Below, in pieces: positions 54,390 through 64,000 of a stretch of 64,000 nt of DNA. Within the stretch, counting starts at the first letter, position 1. The number at the start of each line of letters is the position of its first letter. The DNA is taken from contig WTPW01000338.1 of NCBI GenBank assembly GCA_009809945.1, positions 196,429 through 260,428 of the forward strand. Direction: 5' to 3'. The DNA is from Gigaspora margarita (lineage: Eukaryota; Glomeromycota; Glomeromycetes; Diversisporales; Gigasporaceae). Made by a program: the position numbers and the translations under genes. The notes beneath the pieces are model-generated. The model was not told the DNA's origin. It searched no databases and was given only the letters and a program-made list of their open reading frames with translations.

Positions 54390-56207
54390 GCATGTGACGA
54401 TCCTTAATATCTTCTTGCTAAGGTTTCTCAATGATTCTGTGATCTAAATAAATTTTTTTAATTTTAATTTTACAAGATTGTATAATTGAAATAAAAAAGG
54501 TTTGTCGAGTTTGACCTGGTTGTAAAAGTTAATTTTTCATTTTACATAACCCGCCGACCCAATTTTTCCCCAAAAAAGTTTTTTAAAAAAAATCCCTATT
54601 GTGCCAATTATTCTATTTTTGCCATTTAATTTTTCTCCTGGTGTCACCCGATGATGACCTTAAGTTTCCGGAATTACCTGATAGGTCCGACAAAAAAAAA
54701 CAAAATTTTCTGATTCCGTGTTATGCAAATCGAAGAATTAAATTTGCGTGACCTTTGATGTGAACATGAATTTATTAATTTAGACCACGCAAAGTTAAGT
54801 TTTTTTAAAAAAAAAAATCCGACCCGCCGACCAGAATTTTGAAACACCGGGTTATGCAAAACGAAAAATTAACTTTGCGTGGCCTTATCGAGAAGCTTCA
54901 TTTAAATTTTTATAAAGACAAGAAATCATGAAAACTTAGAGAAACATAACTACGGTCATGGGTTTTAAAATTTAAATGAAAATTTCTCGATAATTCCTAA
55001 ACTTAATTCGATGAAAATTTTTTTATTTCAATTATACAGGTCTGTAGAATTAAAATAAAAAAATTTTCGAAATCAGATTAGAAATTGTTGAGAAATATTG
55101 ACTAAAATTTAAAAAAATTTAGTTGAAGCTTCTTTTTCACAGATGACAAAATTTTGAACGAATATTACGGGCACATATCTGATAAAATTTCGATCAAAAT
55201 TTTTTTATTTTAATTCATAAAAATTTATGATCGAATTTGATCAGGTATATGCTGAGTGAAATTTTGGTATTCGTAAAAAAAAATGTTGTGACCAAATTTT
55301 TTTTCAATTTTAAATCAATATTTCTCAATGACTATTTATCCAAATTCGATAAAAAATTATTATTTTATTTCTACAAATTTGCAGAATTAAAATAAAAAAA
55401 TTTTCATTGAATTTGAATAGACGGTTGTTGATAAATTGTTGATTAAAGGGTTTTTTAAAATTTTAAAAATAGATTTTGCTATGAATTTTTTTTATTTAAA
55501 CCTTAAACGATGATATTTCAACAACAATCTATCCAGATTCGATGAATTTTTTATTTTATTCCTACAAGATTGTAGAATTAAAATAAAAAATTATCAAATT
55601 TTGATAAATTGTCATTGAGAAATATTGATTAAAAATTAAAGAAAAATTTGGTCACAATATTTTTTTGCGAATACCAAAACTTTGAATGAAGAACTTGATC
55701 AAATTCGATCAAAAATTATTATTTTAATATATAATCTAATTAATCGAATTTGATCATGTAAGTTATGTGACGAGTAATATTCGCTCAAAATTTTGGTAAA
55801 AAGAAGCTGCGGCTAAATTTTATTTTAAATTTTAGTCAATATTTCTCAACAAATACCAATCTGAATTCGATAAATTTTTTTATTTTAATTCTATAGACCT
55901 GAGAATTGAAAAAAAATTTTATCGAATATGGTTTAGTAGTAATCGAGAAATTTTCATTTAAAATTTTAAAACCATGATTTTAGCTATATTTCTGATTTTC
56001 ATGATTTTCGATGTCTTTTTTAAAAATTTAAATGAAGTATCACGATAATAACTACCAGGCTAAACTCTGCAACCTTTTTTATTTTAATCCAACAAACTTG
56101 CAGAATTAAAAAAAAATTTTTATTATGTTTGATCACATAGTCATTGAGAAACCTTCGCTAGAAGATATAAAAATACAAATTTTAAAAAGGATCGTATCGT
56201 CACACGT
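54390..56207. repeat. 1.8-kb foldback with modular arms
   Basis: The left arm starts ATGTGACGATCCTTAATATC then AAGGTTTCTCAATGATTCTG. The right arm ends AGTCATTGAGAAACCTTCG then GATCGTATCGTCACACGTTG. Between them, TTCATTTAAATTTTTATAAA, TGAAAATTTCTCGAT and TAATTCGATGAAAATTTTT are paired with inverted partners around a centre near 55480. Arm modules of about 150 bp are themselves reiterated. An unpaired 54510-54890 block in the left arm may be a later insertion. Confidence 0.85.
54520..54895. repeat. Insert with three GTTATGCAAAxCGAAxAATT copies
   Basis: GTGTTATGCAAATCGAAGAA and GGGTTATGCAAAACGAAAAA (plus), and an inverted match at 54530-54565 (TTTTTCATTTTACATAACCC), frame CG-richer DNA with CCGCCGACC words. 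It lies in the left arm of the foldback with no partner on the right. Confidence 0.5.
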
Positions 56208-57251
56208 TGTTTATATAATACAGCCAATCAAAATGGTAGAAAAGTGAGGTAAAAATTAGTAAATGTGGGGTTAATTCCGTTTTCTCCAAAGGTTCCATTT
56301 TCAAAATTATAAGAATACAAGTTTTATGAGTAAATATATTTGTCGCATCGTTCTGGTCGACCAATCAAAATCGTTTATAACTCAAACTAGCCTCCGTGTT
56401 CTAACAAAAAAAACCATTCCTTGCACCGTAATCCTACCTAAAAATTACCATAACTATTACTAATCTTAAGTTTATATCCCTCTTACGCTTTGCAACAAAC
56501 TATAATTTGAAGATAAAATTCAAATAAGTTTGTCATATATATTAATTCTTTCGATAATTAATTTTTGTCAATAAATCCATACTATTCTAACAAATTATTT
56601 ATTATTAAAATAATTGTAATCGCGAAAAAAAAAAAGTTGCATTATTTATTATTCCCAGTAAATGTATTTTTATATTTTCTCATACATGTTTTTTTTTAGA
56701 TTTTTCTGCATTTTCAAACTCTTTCAGATTATCAACCGTTCATTCAATTGGTTCAATATTTTTTTTAGTCAGATGACTTAGAAATAAAAAACATTCCCCC
56801 ATATAAATTTTATCTTTAATATTTTATTTCATTAAAATTATTAAATCGTAAAGAAATATTTTTGACAACTTTCACCATTACTGGAATTTGTTCATCTATC
56901 TCACAAACATTTATTTCATTATTTGGAATTTTATACTATAAATTTTATGAAATTATTGTTATTGCTATTACTTTGTGTTTAACAAATCATTTGGATATAA
57001 GTTGATAGGTTTAATCTCAACATACTTTAATTTTGAAATTTTAATTTAATATATTAAATTGAATTAAAACAATAAATTCATACTTTATAAAAAAAAAAAA
57101 AAAAATGCACACACTTCCCATCATTCTAACAGATGTCAGATGCGACAGGGTGTTTACACATAGAAAATCAGCTGTTTAAAATAAGGAACATGACAAATCC
57201 AATGATGATGTACAGCGAAATATTTTTTCAGTTCTAATATTGTTTGCATGG
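56208..57251. other. Intergenic, no gene supported
   Basis: No motif-bearing frame. A T-rich stretch and an A-run near 57085-57105 are the only compositional landmarks. Confidence 0.45.
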
Positions 57252-58507
57252 TTAGAATTTTGTGCTGCAAGCTGACCCTCGGATTATATTACTGCGCCAC
57301 AGCTGCGGTTGAGCCGCGGCTTGACGCAGTAAACATTTAGCAAACAAGCCTTTGTAGTGAATTTTTTGCATAAGCTATAATAAATCACACATTAAATAAT
57401 AAATGAAAAGAACACCCCGAAAATTTATCCTAAATTCCGCGCACGGCAAAAAAATAGTAAGGCCAAAATTACACAAAATCCCACTAATGAAACTGCCAAT
57501 ACTCATTAAGTGAAAAATGTTTTTGAGCCAATTTCATTGTGAAGTAGACCTATTTCTTAAAAATTTCCGTTTTTGTAGTTAAAAATTTCAAAAAAAAATA
57601 AAATTTTGCCCAAATTAAGAATTTTGAAGATCGTCGGCCTACATTACATAAATTCTGGGACATCTGGTAAAAAATTGGCCGATCGAATATTTAATGATTC
57701 AATAAGTTTTGTTTTGGCAGTGATTACTGAGATCACAAACTTATCGAATCGGCAAATATCTGACCAGTTAATGTTTTACCAGATGTCCCCAAAACAGCTG
57801 AAATTTAGGCCGAAGATGTTCAAAATTCTTAATTTTGGCCGAAAATTGGGATTTTTTTTTTTTTTTTAGATACAAAAAGGAACTTTCTAATGAAACTGAA
57901 GAAACAATGTTCCTTAACCAATTTTACCATCGACCAAGTACATTTCTTAAGAAAGTTCCTTTTTTGTACTAAAAAATTAAAAAAAAACTAATTTTGGCCA
58001 AAATTAAGAATTTGGAAGATCATAGTCTAAATTACAGTTGTTTTCATAATTCTGGGACATCTGGTAAAAAATTAAACAGTTGTGTAGGATTCGATACGTT
58101 TGTGGCCTGCTGAGATTCCGTCGATGATCTTCAAAATTCTTAATTTTTGGCCGAAAATTTATTATCACGCACTAAATAATAAATGAAAACTACCCCAAGA
58201 ACGCAATGAAAATTTATCCTAAATTCTGCTCAAAAATGCACAGCAAAAAAATAGTAAAGTTAAAATTAGTAAAATTCTGCTAATGAAACTGCCGATACTC
58301 ATTAAATGAAAAATGGTTTTGAGCCAATTTTATCACAGAGTAAACTTATTTGTTAAAACATTCCTTTTTTGTAGCTAAAAATTTCAAAAAAAAAATAGAG
58401 CATTTATAAATTTAGTTTATGCAAAAAATTCGCAAAGACTTTTTTGCGAAATGTTTACTGCGCCAAGCCGCGGGCCAGCTTTGCCGGCTTGCAGCACTAT
58501 TAGAATT
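57252..58507. mobile_element. 1.24-kb hAT-type non-autonomous element with 8-bp duplication
   Basis: The element 57260-58499 is flanked by a perfect 8-bp duplication TTAGAATT (57252-57259, 58500-58507). Ends TTGTGCTGCAAGC and TAGTGCTGCAAGC (inverted) run into a ~100-bp GC-rich TIR containing GCCGCGGCTTG, CGCAGTAAACATTT and GAATTTTTTGCATAA. The interior holds two to four inverted copies of a module with AAATTAAGAATTTTGAAGAT and GGGACATCTGGTAAAAAATT. No transposase frame. Confidence 0.92.
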
Positions 58508-58935
58508 TCGACTATTCATAAAATTATTAAAAAAATATTTTGATAATCGCTCATTTCAATTATCGATATCATTTGATTTAATTCTCTCCGCTAGTCAATA
58601 GGACGGTTAAAGGTCGGGACCGTTTTTGGACCAGAAAGCATTTATGGACCGGATAGGACCGAACGGACTTATCCATTCTTAGATTTTTAATATTGTAACG
58701 GAAATTTAAGTTGTCTGCAATGTGGCTGAACTGCCGTGACAGGATGCTAAAAATAAAATGCCATTCTGAACAATTTTTTTTTAATTTTGAGATTAAATAA
58801 TTTCATTCCTACCGGGCCTACTGTAAATAATGACTGCAACAAGCAACAAATTTCAACAACTTCAAAAATATATTATTGGGAAAAACATTAATTGTTATGA
58901 TTATACTCGTTTTAGGTTCGTTGAATTAATTAAAA

Positions 58936-59173
58936 ACGAGTCACCAAAATTTCAGGTCAGATGTGTCAGATATAGGTTGGCATTTAGCCCTAGTTGTTAG
59001 CAAGTTCTATAGCAAAATTATCAGCTGGGCATTTTTTAATTAATGAATGGATATGATTTATTAGTAAAATTTTTTATAATCTTGGAGCAAAATTGATCAA
59101 TTCCAATCCAACTAACTATGATTCTGATGCACTCCGAAGTATTCTAACCTGGAATTTTGGGGGGCATCCTGTA
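58936..59173. mobile_element. MITE with GTCCCCAAAATTC-type ends, copy 3
   Basis: Left GAGTCACCAAAATTTCAGGT and right CTGGAATTTTGGGGGGCATC then CTGTA. The interior GGCATTTAGCCC, CAGCTGGGCATTTTTTAATT and GGATATGATTTATTAGTAAA match copies 1 and 2. The left terminus is eroded. Confidence 0.8.
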
Positions 59174-59189
59174 TGAGTTAATTAGAATG

Positions 59190-60066
59190 AATGGATCCAA
59201 ATGGATCTACTTGATCAGATCCCAATATTGATCCAGATTTAGTAGTACTTATAAATCATGGATCCAGATCAGGAACCCGTAAAATTTTAAAAATAAATTT
59301 TTTCAAATTTTTCTAAATTTTTGTACTTAATCTCAAGATTTCCAAATTTTTGCAGTTTATCCAAATTTTTCCAAATTTTGTCTGATTTTTTGGGGTTACA
59401 ATGATCTAACCAATAAAAATGGGTCTTTATACATGTGATCGACCAATAAAAAGATATAATATTTGATTTTTCTTACATATTCTTTTTATTAACATCTAAC
59501 ATAAATTCTAATCTAACCTAAAATTTTATATTATATATAATCAATTTTTAACATCAGTTGTGACAAAAATTATTGAGTTTACACTTACTATATTCGCACC
59601 AAGAAAGAAAACCTAGTACAAGACAATGTTTTTTTGAATGACCATCCAAAAAAAAAAGAGCCTTACTAAGAAAGTAACTGCCTATAATTGTGCACAGGAG
59701 TTTTCAGAATATTTTACTTTTGATTCTGGGAAGCTTATATGCTATTTTTGCATAGTATAACCTTTATTACCTCACATGTAAACAGTAAAACCCACAAAAA
59801 TCATGAAATCTTCGAATCCTACTTGATGAAAATTCATTAAAAATATTAATTATGTTGTACTTCAATTAACGCAAATAATAAATGTTAATAAAAAAATTTT
59901 TTTGTGATAAAAATTTTTATCCAAATTTTTTCAAATTTTTGCTGATACCCAAATAAAGATTTGCGATTTGATATCCAAATTTTTATGTGTCCCTGATCCA
60001 GATCCGATCTGAACACTAGATCCAAATCAGATTCAGGTCCTCAGACCAGATCTGCAGAATACTAGT
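59190..60066. repeat. GATCCAGATC-rich repeat, copy 3, split by a hAT insertion
   Basis: The two halves (59190-59269, 59996-60066) rejoin at the duplicated ATCCAGAT. They match the 27.7-kb copy in order and ending. Confidence 0.65.
59262..60003 (+). mobile_element. Internally deleted hAT element, same family as 1446-3832
   Basis: The element 59270-59995 (726 bp) begins CAGGAACCCGTAAAATTTT and ends TATGTGTCCCTG. It is flanked by a perfect 8-bp duplication ATCCAGAT (59262-59269, 59996-60003). In plus sense it keeps the transposase N-terminus (SLTKKVTAYNCAQEFSEYFT, about 59650-59720) and then, after a large deletion, its last codons (KILIMLYFN, about 59845-59870). Sub-terminal CCAAATTTTTxCA repeats match the longer copy. 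Confidence 0.93.
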
Positions 60067-60179
60067 GAGTATACATAATTATGTGTATTTTTTCGTTGCA
60101 TAGTAGCAAATAGTTGTGAGTATACATATGGATAGACAGCTACATCTTTATATTTTATTGGTCAATTAATTTCATCAAG

Positions 60180-60305
60180 ATTTTTGTCAATCTTCAGTAG
60201 TTTTGTCAAATTGTCAGTAGTTACATCATATCAACAAGTTTTTTGTCAGTTGAAACCATTGACAAAATTATTTTACTAGTGTCAAATAGTTTTGTCAAGC
60301 ATCCT
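60180..60305. repeat. TTTTGTCA-rich tract
   Basis: About seven TTTTGTCAA/TTTGTCAGTT words on one strand over 120 bp, one of them inverted (TTGACAAAA). Possibly a relic of a subterminal repeat region of an element. Confidence 0.45.
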
Positions 60306-61077
60306 TAAGCATTCGAAATATATTAATATTATATTTAAACAAAACTAAAATAATTAGAAATCATTCCAAAAATTGTGATATTATGAATTTAAATTATTTG
60401 AATGTTTATTTCATAAAATAAATCTAGATATTTAATTGTCTGAAGTATAGATTTATTCTTTTTGATCATATTTGAATGCACATCTATGCAATATCCAGTG
60501 GCTATGACCAATAAAATTCAAGATTTGCTTGGCCATGTGACAATCTGCAGTCAGTGAGTATACTAAATATGTAGTTAAGTAAAAATTTTTTATTATGCAG
60601 ATCAACAAACTATTTAATAATAATAATAAAATAGTAAATAATAAAACATTTGCTCAAATTACATACTGAACCTTCTCAAAAGTTATTGAACCTTTGCTAA
60701 ATTATTTCTCAAATTATTTTTTTTATAACTTACTGAACCTTTGCTCAAAGAACCTTCATTCAAATTAATCTAGTTTCAGACTCATTGGGAAGACATTCAT
60801 TTGATTAGATAATTTTTGATAATCTACCCGTGATTGCCCATGATGATTAACCAATTAAATTATATAATTTTTGAAAACATTTATCATTTTAATAATATTT
60901 GAAAATGAAAAAAAATTTAATATCAGATATAAAGAAGCTTACAAACTAATAAATACATGCAAAAGAATTTATTGCAAATATTTAGAGGCTAGATAGATAC
61001 ATGTAAAATAAGATATATAGATATTTATTACTAATAAACCTGAATTCATTAAAAATCTACAATATATAAGCCAACAC
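60306..61077. other. Intergenic, no gene seen
   Basis: AT-rich sequence. TTATTGAACCTTTGCTCAAA-type words repeat at 60660-60760. Nothing else supported. Confidence 0.45.
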
Positions 61078-61603
61078 TTTAAGGGTAGAGGGTACATAGA
61101 TCATTTTTATATAGTTTTATATAGTATTTTAAAAATTTCATATAAAACTGATATATGCACTAATAAAACTTTTTTAAATTACAACTAATTTTTATTAAAA
61201 TTTTACAAAATATAAATAAACCAATTTATCTATTATGGTAAAATTTTGAACTAATATTATATTTTAAAAAATATAGTTGTATATATTACAAAGTTTTTCT
61301 GGGTTGGCCCAAATTTTTCTTGGTTGCACAAAATCACTAATTCTAATTGGTCAATTTGCATAAATTTATAAGTTAGTTTTATTACTAAATTTTAATACCC
61401 AAACTTTAAAAATATATTTTTTACTGAGTTTTTACCCAATTTTAATAATTTTACTATTATTAGAATTAGAAAAAACTGTTCTACAAACTTGTTTTAAGAA
61501 TTAAAATCAGTTTACTTAATATAATTTTTCACAAAATTAAATATAAAAAAAATTTACCATTATGATTATATATAATTTTAAAATTGTATCCTCTACCTTT
61601 AAT
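61078..61603. mobile_element. MITE with TTAAGGGTAGAGG ends
   Basis: Left TTAAGGGTAGAGGGTACATA and right, read inverted, TTAAAGGTAGAGGATACAAT. The interior is AT-rich and non-coding. TTAA at both edges could be a piggyBac-like duplication, but the TIR is only about 16 bp. Confidence 0.6.
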
Positions 61604-62101
61604 TTATGGTTGACAAAACCCAAGCATACTACAAGAACCAACCAACTTAAAATATTAAACCTAGTTCTTCTGCTACCAACGAGCTTTTGGAACCTGTTCA
61701 AATCAAAACAGTTGCAATAAATGTTTATTTAGATCTAGTATAATAAATCAGTCTCAGACAAAAACCATTTCCAGTTATCTTCACTTTCTCATAGTCCAAT
61801 AAATGTTCATATAATTGTCTTCTAAGCAAAGTAGGTAAGAAGTATGATTCTTTTTTGATTCTTTTGTATAATGAATGATCATGTTTATTCAAAGCTAAGA
61901 AAGGCTTTTACGGAAAGCAAAATCAAAATTTTTTGAACTCTTTCCTGTACACTTAAAAATTGTAAACAAACAAATACAGGAAGGAGAATTACAGAAATCT
62001 GGCAAAATTTTATAGTTGTAGCTAACTAAATAATTAACTATTTACTGTCTTGAAGATAGATATACCATATCGCAAATATAAAGTGTAGGTGATCAAAAGC
62101 C

Positions 62102-64000
62102 TTTAGCCAAAAACTACTAACAAAAAACTATATGTTGGCAACAAGTAGCTCAAGTACATACAGCCTGTTGGAGGTGACAGAAGACACAATAGACTCAGCA
62201 GAAATGCAAATAGATGATAATAAAAGTGAGCATAAGCAAGTCAAACTCTTGTTAGTAGAAGTCATCTTACTACCCACTACAACAAAGGTACTATTTGACG
62301 GAGAAGTCATAGAAACAAAAAGTGGCAAAATGTCAGTAACTCCAACTTTCTTGGCCATGACATTATCCCAAGTGACCATCAAAACAAACAACTCAAAAAA
62401 TGAAATAACTTCTATAATGGGCATACAATTCTCTCCAGACAACCCATATATATACTACATGTGAAAATTCCCATAGAACACACACACATTGAAGATCTAA
62501 AAATAGATGATCAATGAATTTTAGAAGCTGTAGAAAAAGGAGCTGATCAATGCATAGATGCAATCGACGATAACAGAATGGTTACAGGAGATACAAGGGC
62601 AGAGATAGATAAGATAGAAACTGAATTGATCAGCATAGTTAAAAAAAAAAAAAGACCCATCCCAACCTACAGTGCAGTACTCAAAACAGGTGATAGCAGA
62701 AAAAGGAAACCTAATTTACAGGACAACACATAGAAGATTACTATACAAAATAGAATCAGGGTGAAATTAAAAGAGAACTGTACTCATGGCCTGAACACAG
62801 AGACCTAGACAATCAGTAGAATAATAGAAGCATTTAAGAACGAATCAGAGCTAGCTATGCTAATAATAAATAAATATCATGCCATACTAATAGTGAATAA
62901 ATTGCCAGAATCAATATATGATAAATTCAAAAATAAGGATACAACCTTTTTCAAATCATTTAATAGGCAAAAAGAATCATGCCCTCAGCACCAACAAGAC
63001 TTCTTGCATCTCTTCGATAAGGCACTAACAAAATACAAAGCACAGTATGAGGTTTTCTAAAATGAACAAACATAATAGAGATGAAATTTTCACAGGGCTA
63101 AGAATTAAATTGGCAATAGACTACTTTAAGAATATAGATCTACTAGACAATAATGAGCAAGAAGTCACAAAAAAATATTTTACCTTAGTGGGTATGCAAA
63201 AATAAAAATAAAACCCTCCTTCAAAAGTGTGCGCAAAATGGTAAGAGAAACTAGACACAATATGCTAATGAGGCTTCCAGAAATACCAAAATCAATATCT
63301 GTTGATATTAAACAGTTATTACTATTTGAGCTCTCAATACAAGATAGAAGGTATAGTGGTAGCACTACACCAAGCATTTAGATTCACCCAACTTCCAGAA
63401 ACCTACTTTGCTAATCAGCTGCAGGCATTACTAGAATATTCAGATGAGCTCCTGGACAATTTGGATTCCTTTTTCCAATAATAGAAAGAGGAGACCTGAG
63501 AGACATCCCAGAATATTGCTTGAGGTTAAGGCAATACTATACCTTCGATAAGCTGCCAGAAACATACTTTAATGTCCCTCCAAAAATCCTCAACTACTAT
63601 TCTTTTCGCAGGAAATAAAAAAACAACTTTATAATCTTTTCCTTGCAAACCACTAACAAGGAAGTGTTTAAAACTTACATTGATCTGCTAGGAGAACATT
63701 ACTTGTTTACAAGAGTACCAAAGACATTCTTCATAAAAAACAATGCCTCTCTTACAATTCAAAAGAGCTTAACTTAAAAGGAAAATATACATTTCTAATA
63801 ACAGAAACAGAAGAAATCACTGCGTTTCTAAATGAAGTAAGAGGAGATTATCGCATACTAATTCTATTTTCAAAACAGTACTTAGATCTAAATTTTGCAA
63901 ATAAGCCATATTTACCAGACACACCAGATCAAATTACAGACATAAATATCCAAGTGCCCATCGTTACCACAAAGGCATTAGTAGAAGTGGCAAGAGAACT
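62102..64000 (+). pseudogene. Broken coding remnant of a probable transposable element
   Basis: From 62102 to the edge, base composition and plus-strand frames look coding but are cut by stops and frameshifts. Pieces: 62132-62464 (110 residues, ends near SPDNPYIYYM), about 62545-62640 (EAVEKGADQCIDAIDDNRMV), 62857-63060 (NKLPESIYDKFKNKDTTFFK), about 63061-63200 (FTGLRIKLAIDYFKNIDLLD), then 63380-63480 (FTQLPETYFANQLQALLEYS) and about 63545-63615 (FDKLPETYFNVPPKI). The last two share xxLPETYF. No reverse transcriptase, integrase or transposase motif is visible, so the element class is unknown. It continues beyond the window. Confidence 0.5.

Noticed and set aside
54660..54890. Direct repeats as a retrotransposon LTR pair
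   Set aside because: The copies are under 40 bp, one is inverted, and no primer-binding site or coding region lies between them.
62128..62442. 104-codon minus-strand frame
   Set aside because: It mirrors the plus-strand frame; plus-strand coding-like pieces continue downstream for 1.5 kb, so plus is favoured.

Overview
The window is AT-rich eukaryotic DNA with short GT-AG introns, dense transposon debris and a few intron-bearing genes. The mix of tyrosine-kinase-like domains fused to very uniform TPR or leucine-rich repeats, a soluble methyltransferase, an Mpv17/PMP22 protein and abundant hAT and pogo-type elements fits a Glomeromycotina (arbuscular mycorrhizal, Rhizophagus-like) nuclear genome. 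That assignment is inference from protein style and composition; no marker gene is present.

Layout. 1-3.9 kb: a small inverted-repeat element, then a complete but frameshifted hAT transposon with a 22-bp terminal inverted repeat (TIR) and a perfect 8-bp target duplication. 4.8-6.6 kb: a decayed kinase-TPR gene. 7-37 kb: almost no genes, but a nested mass of miniature inverted-repeat elements (MITEs), tRNA-derived SINEs and long foldbacks. These include a broken 4-kb palindrome (10.8-14.8), a 1-kb palindrome with a 3-nt loop (17.0-18.0), palindrome-of-palindrome clusters (23.1-23.4 and 33.5-34.0), and a degraded retrotransposon Gag (34.3-35.1).

38-50 kb is the gene-bearing part: a three-exon SAM-dependent methyltransferase (minus), a divergent five-exon Mpv17/PMP22-family gene (plus), and a 5'-truncated pseudokinase joined to about 20 LRR units with an assembly gap inside the array (minus). 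The first two can be joined into intact frames (361 and 183 aa). 50-62 kb returns to repeats: a 1.8-kb foldback, a 1.24-kb hAT-type element, a second internally deleted copy of the first hAT family and several MITEs. 62.1-64 kb holds broken, higher-GC coding sequence of probable transposon origin running off the edge.

The two complete genes look like ordinary housekeeping-type genes without an evident operon-like link. The two kinase genes belong to signalling families that are expanded in these fungi and here look dead or catalytically impaired. The main biological interest is the mobile-element ecology: at least four families have exact target duplications readable by eye, autonomous and derived copies of one hAT family sit side by side, and several palindrome types do not match a standard element.
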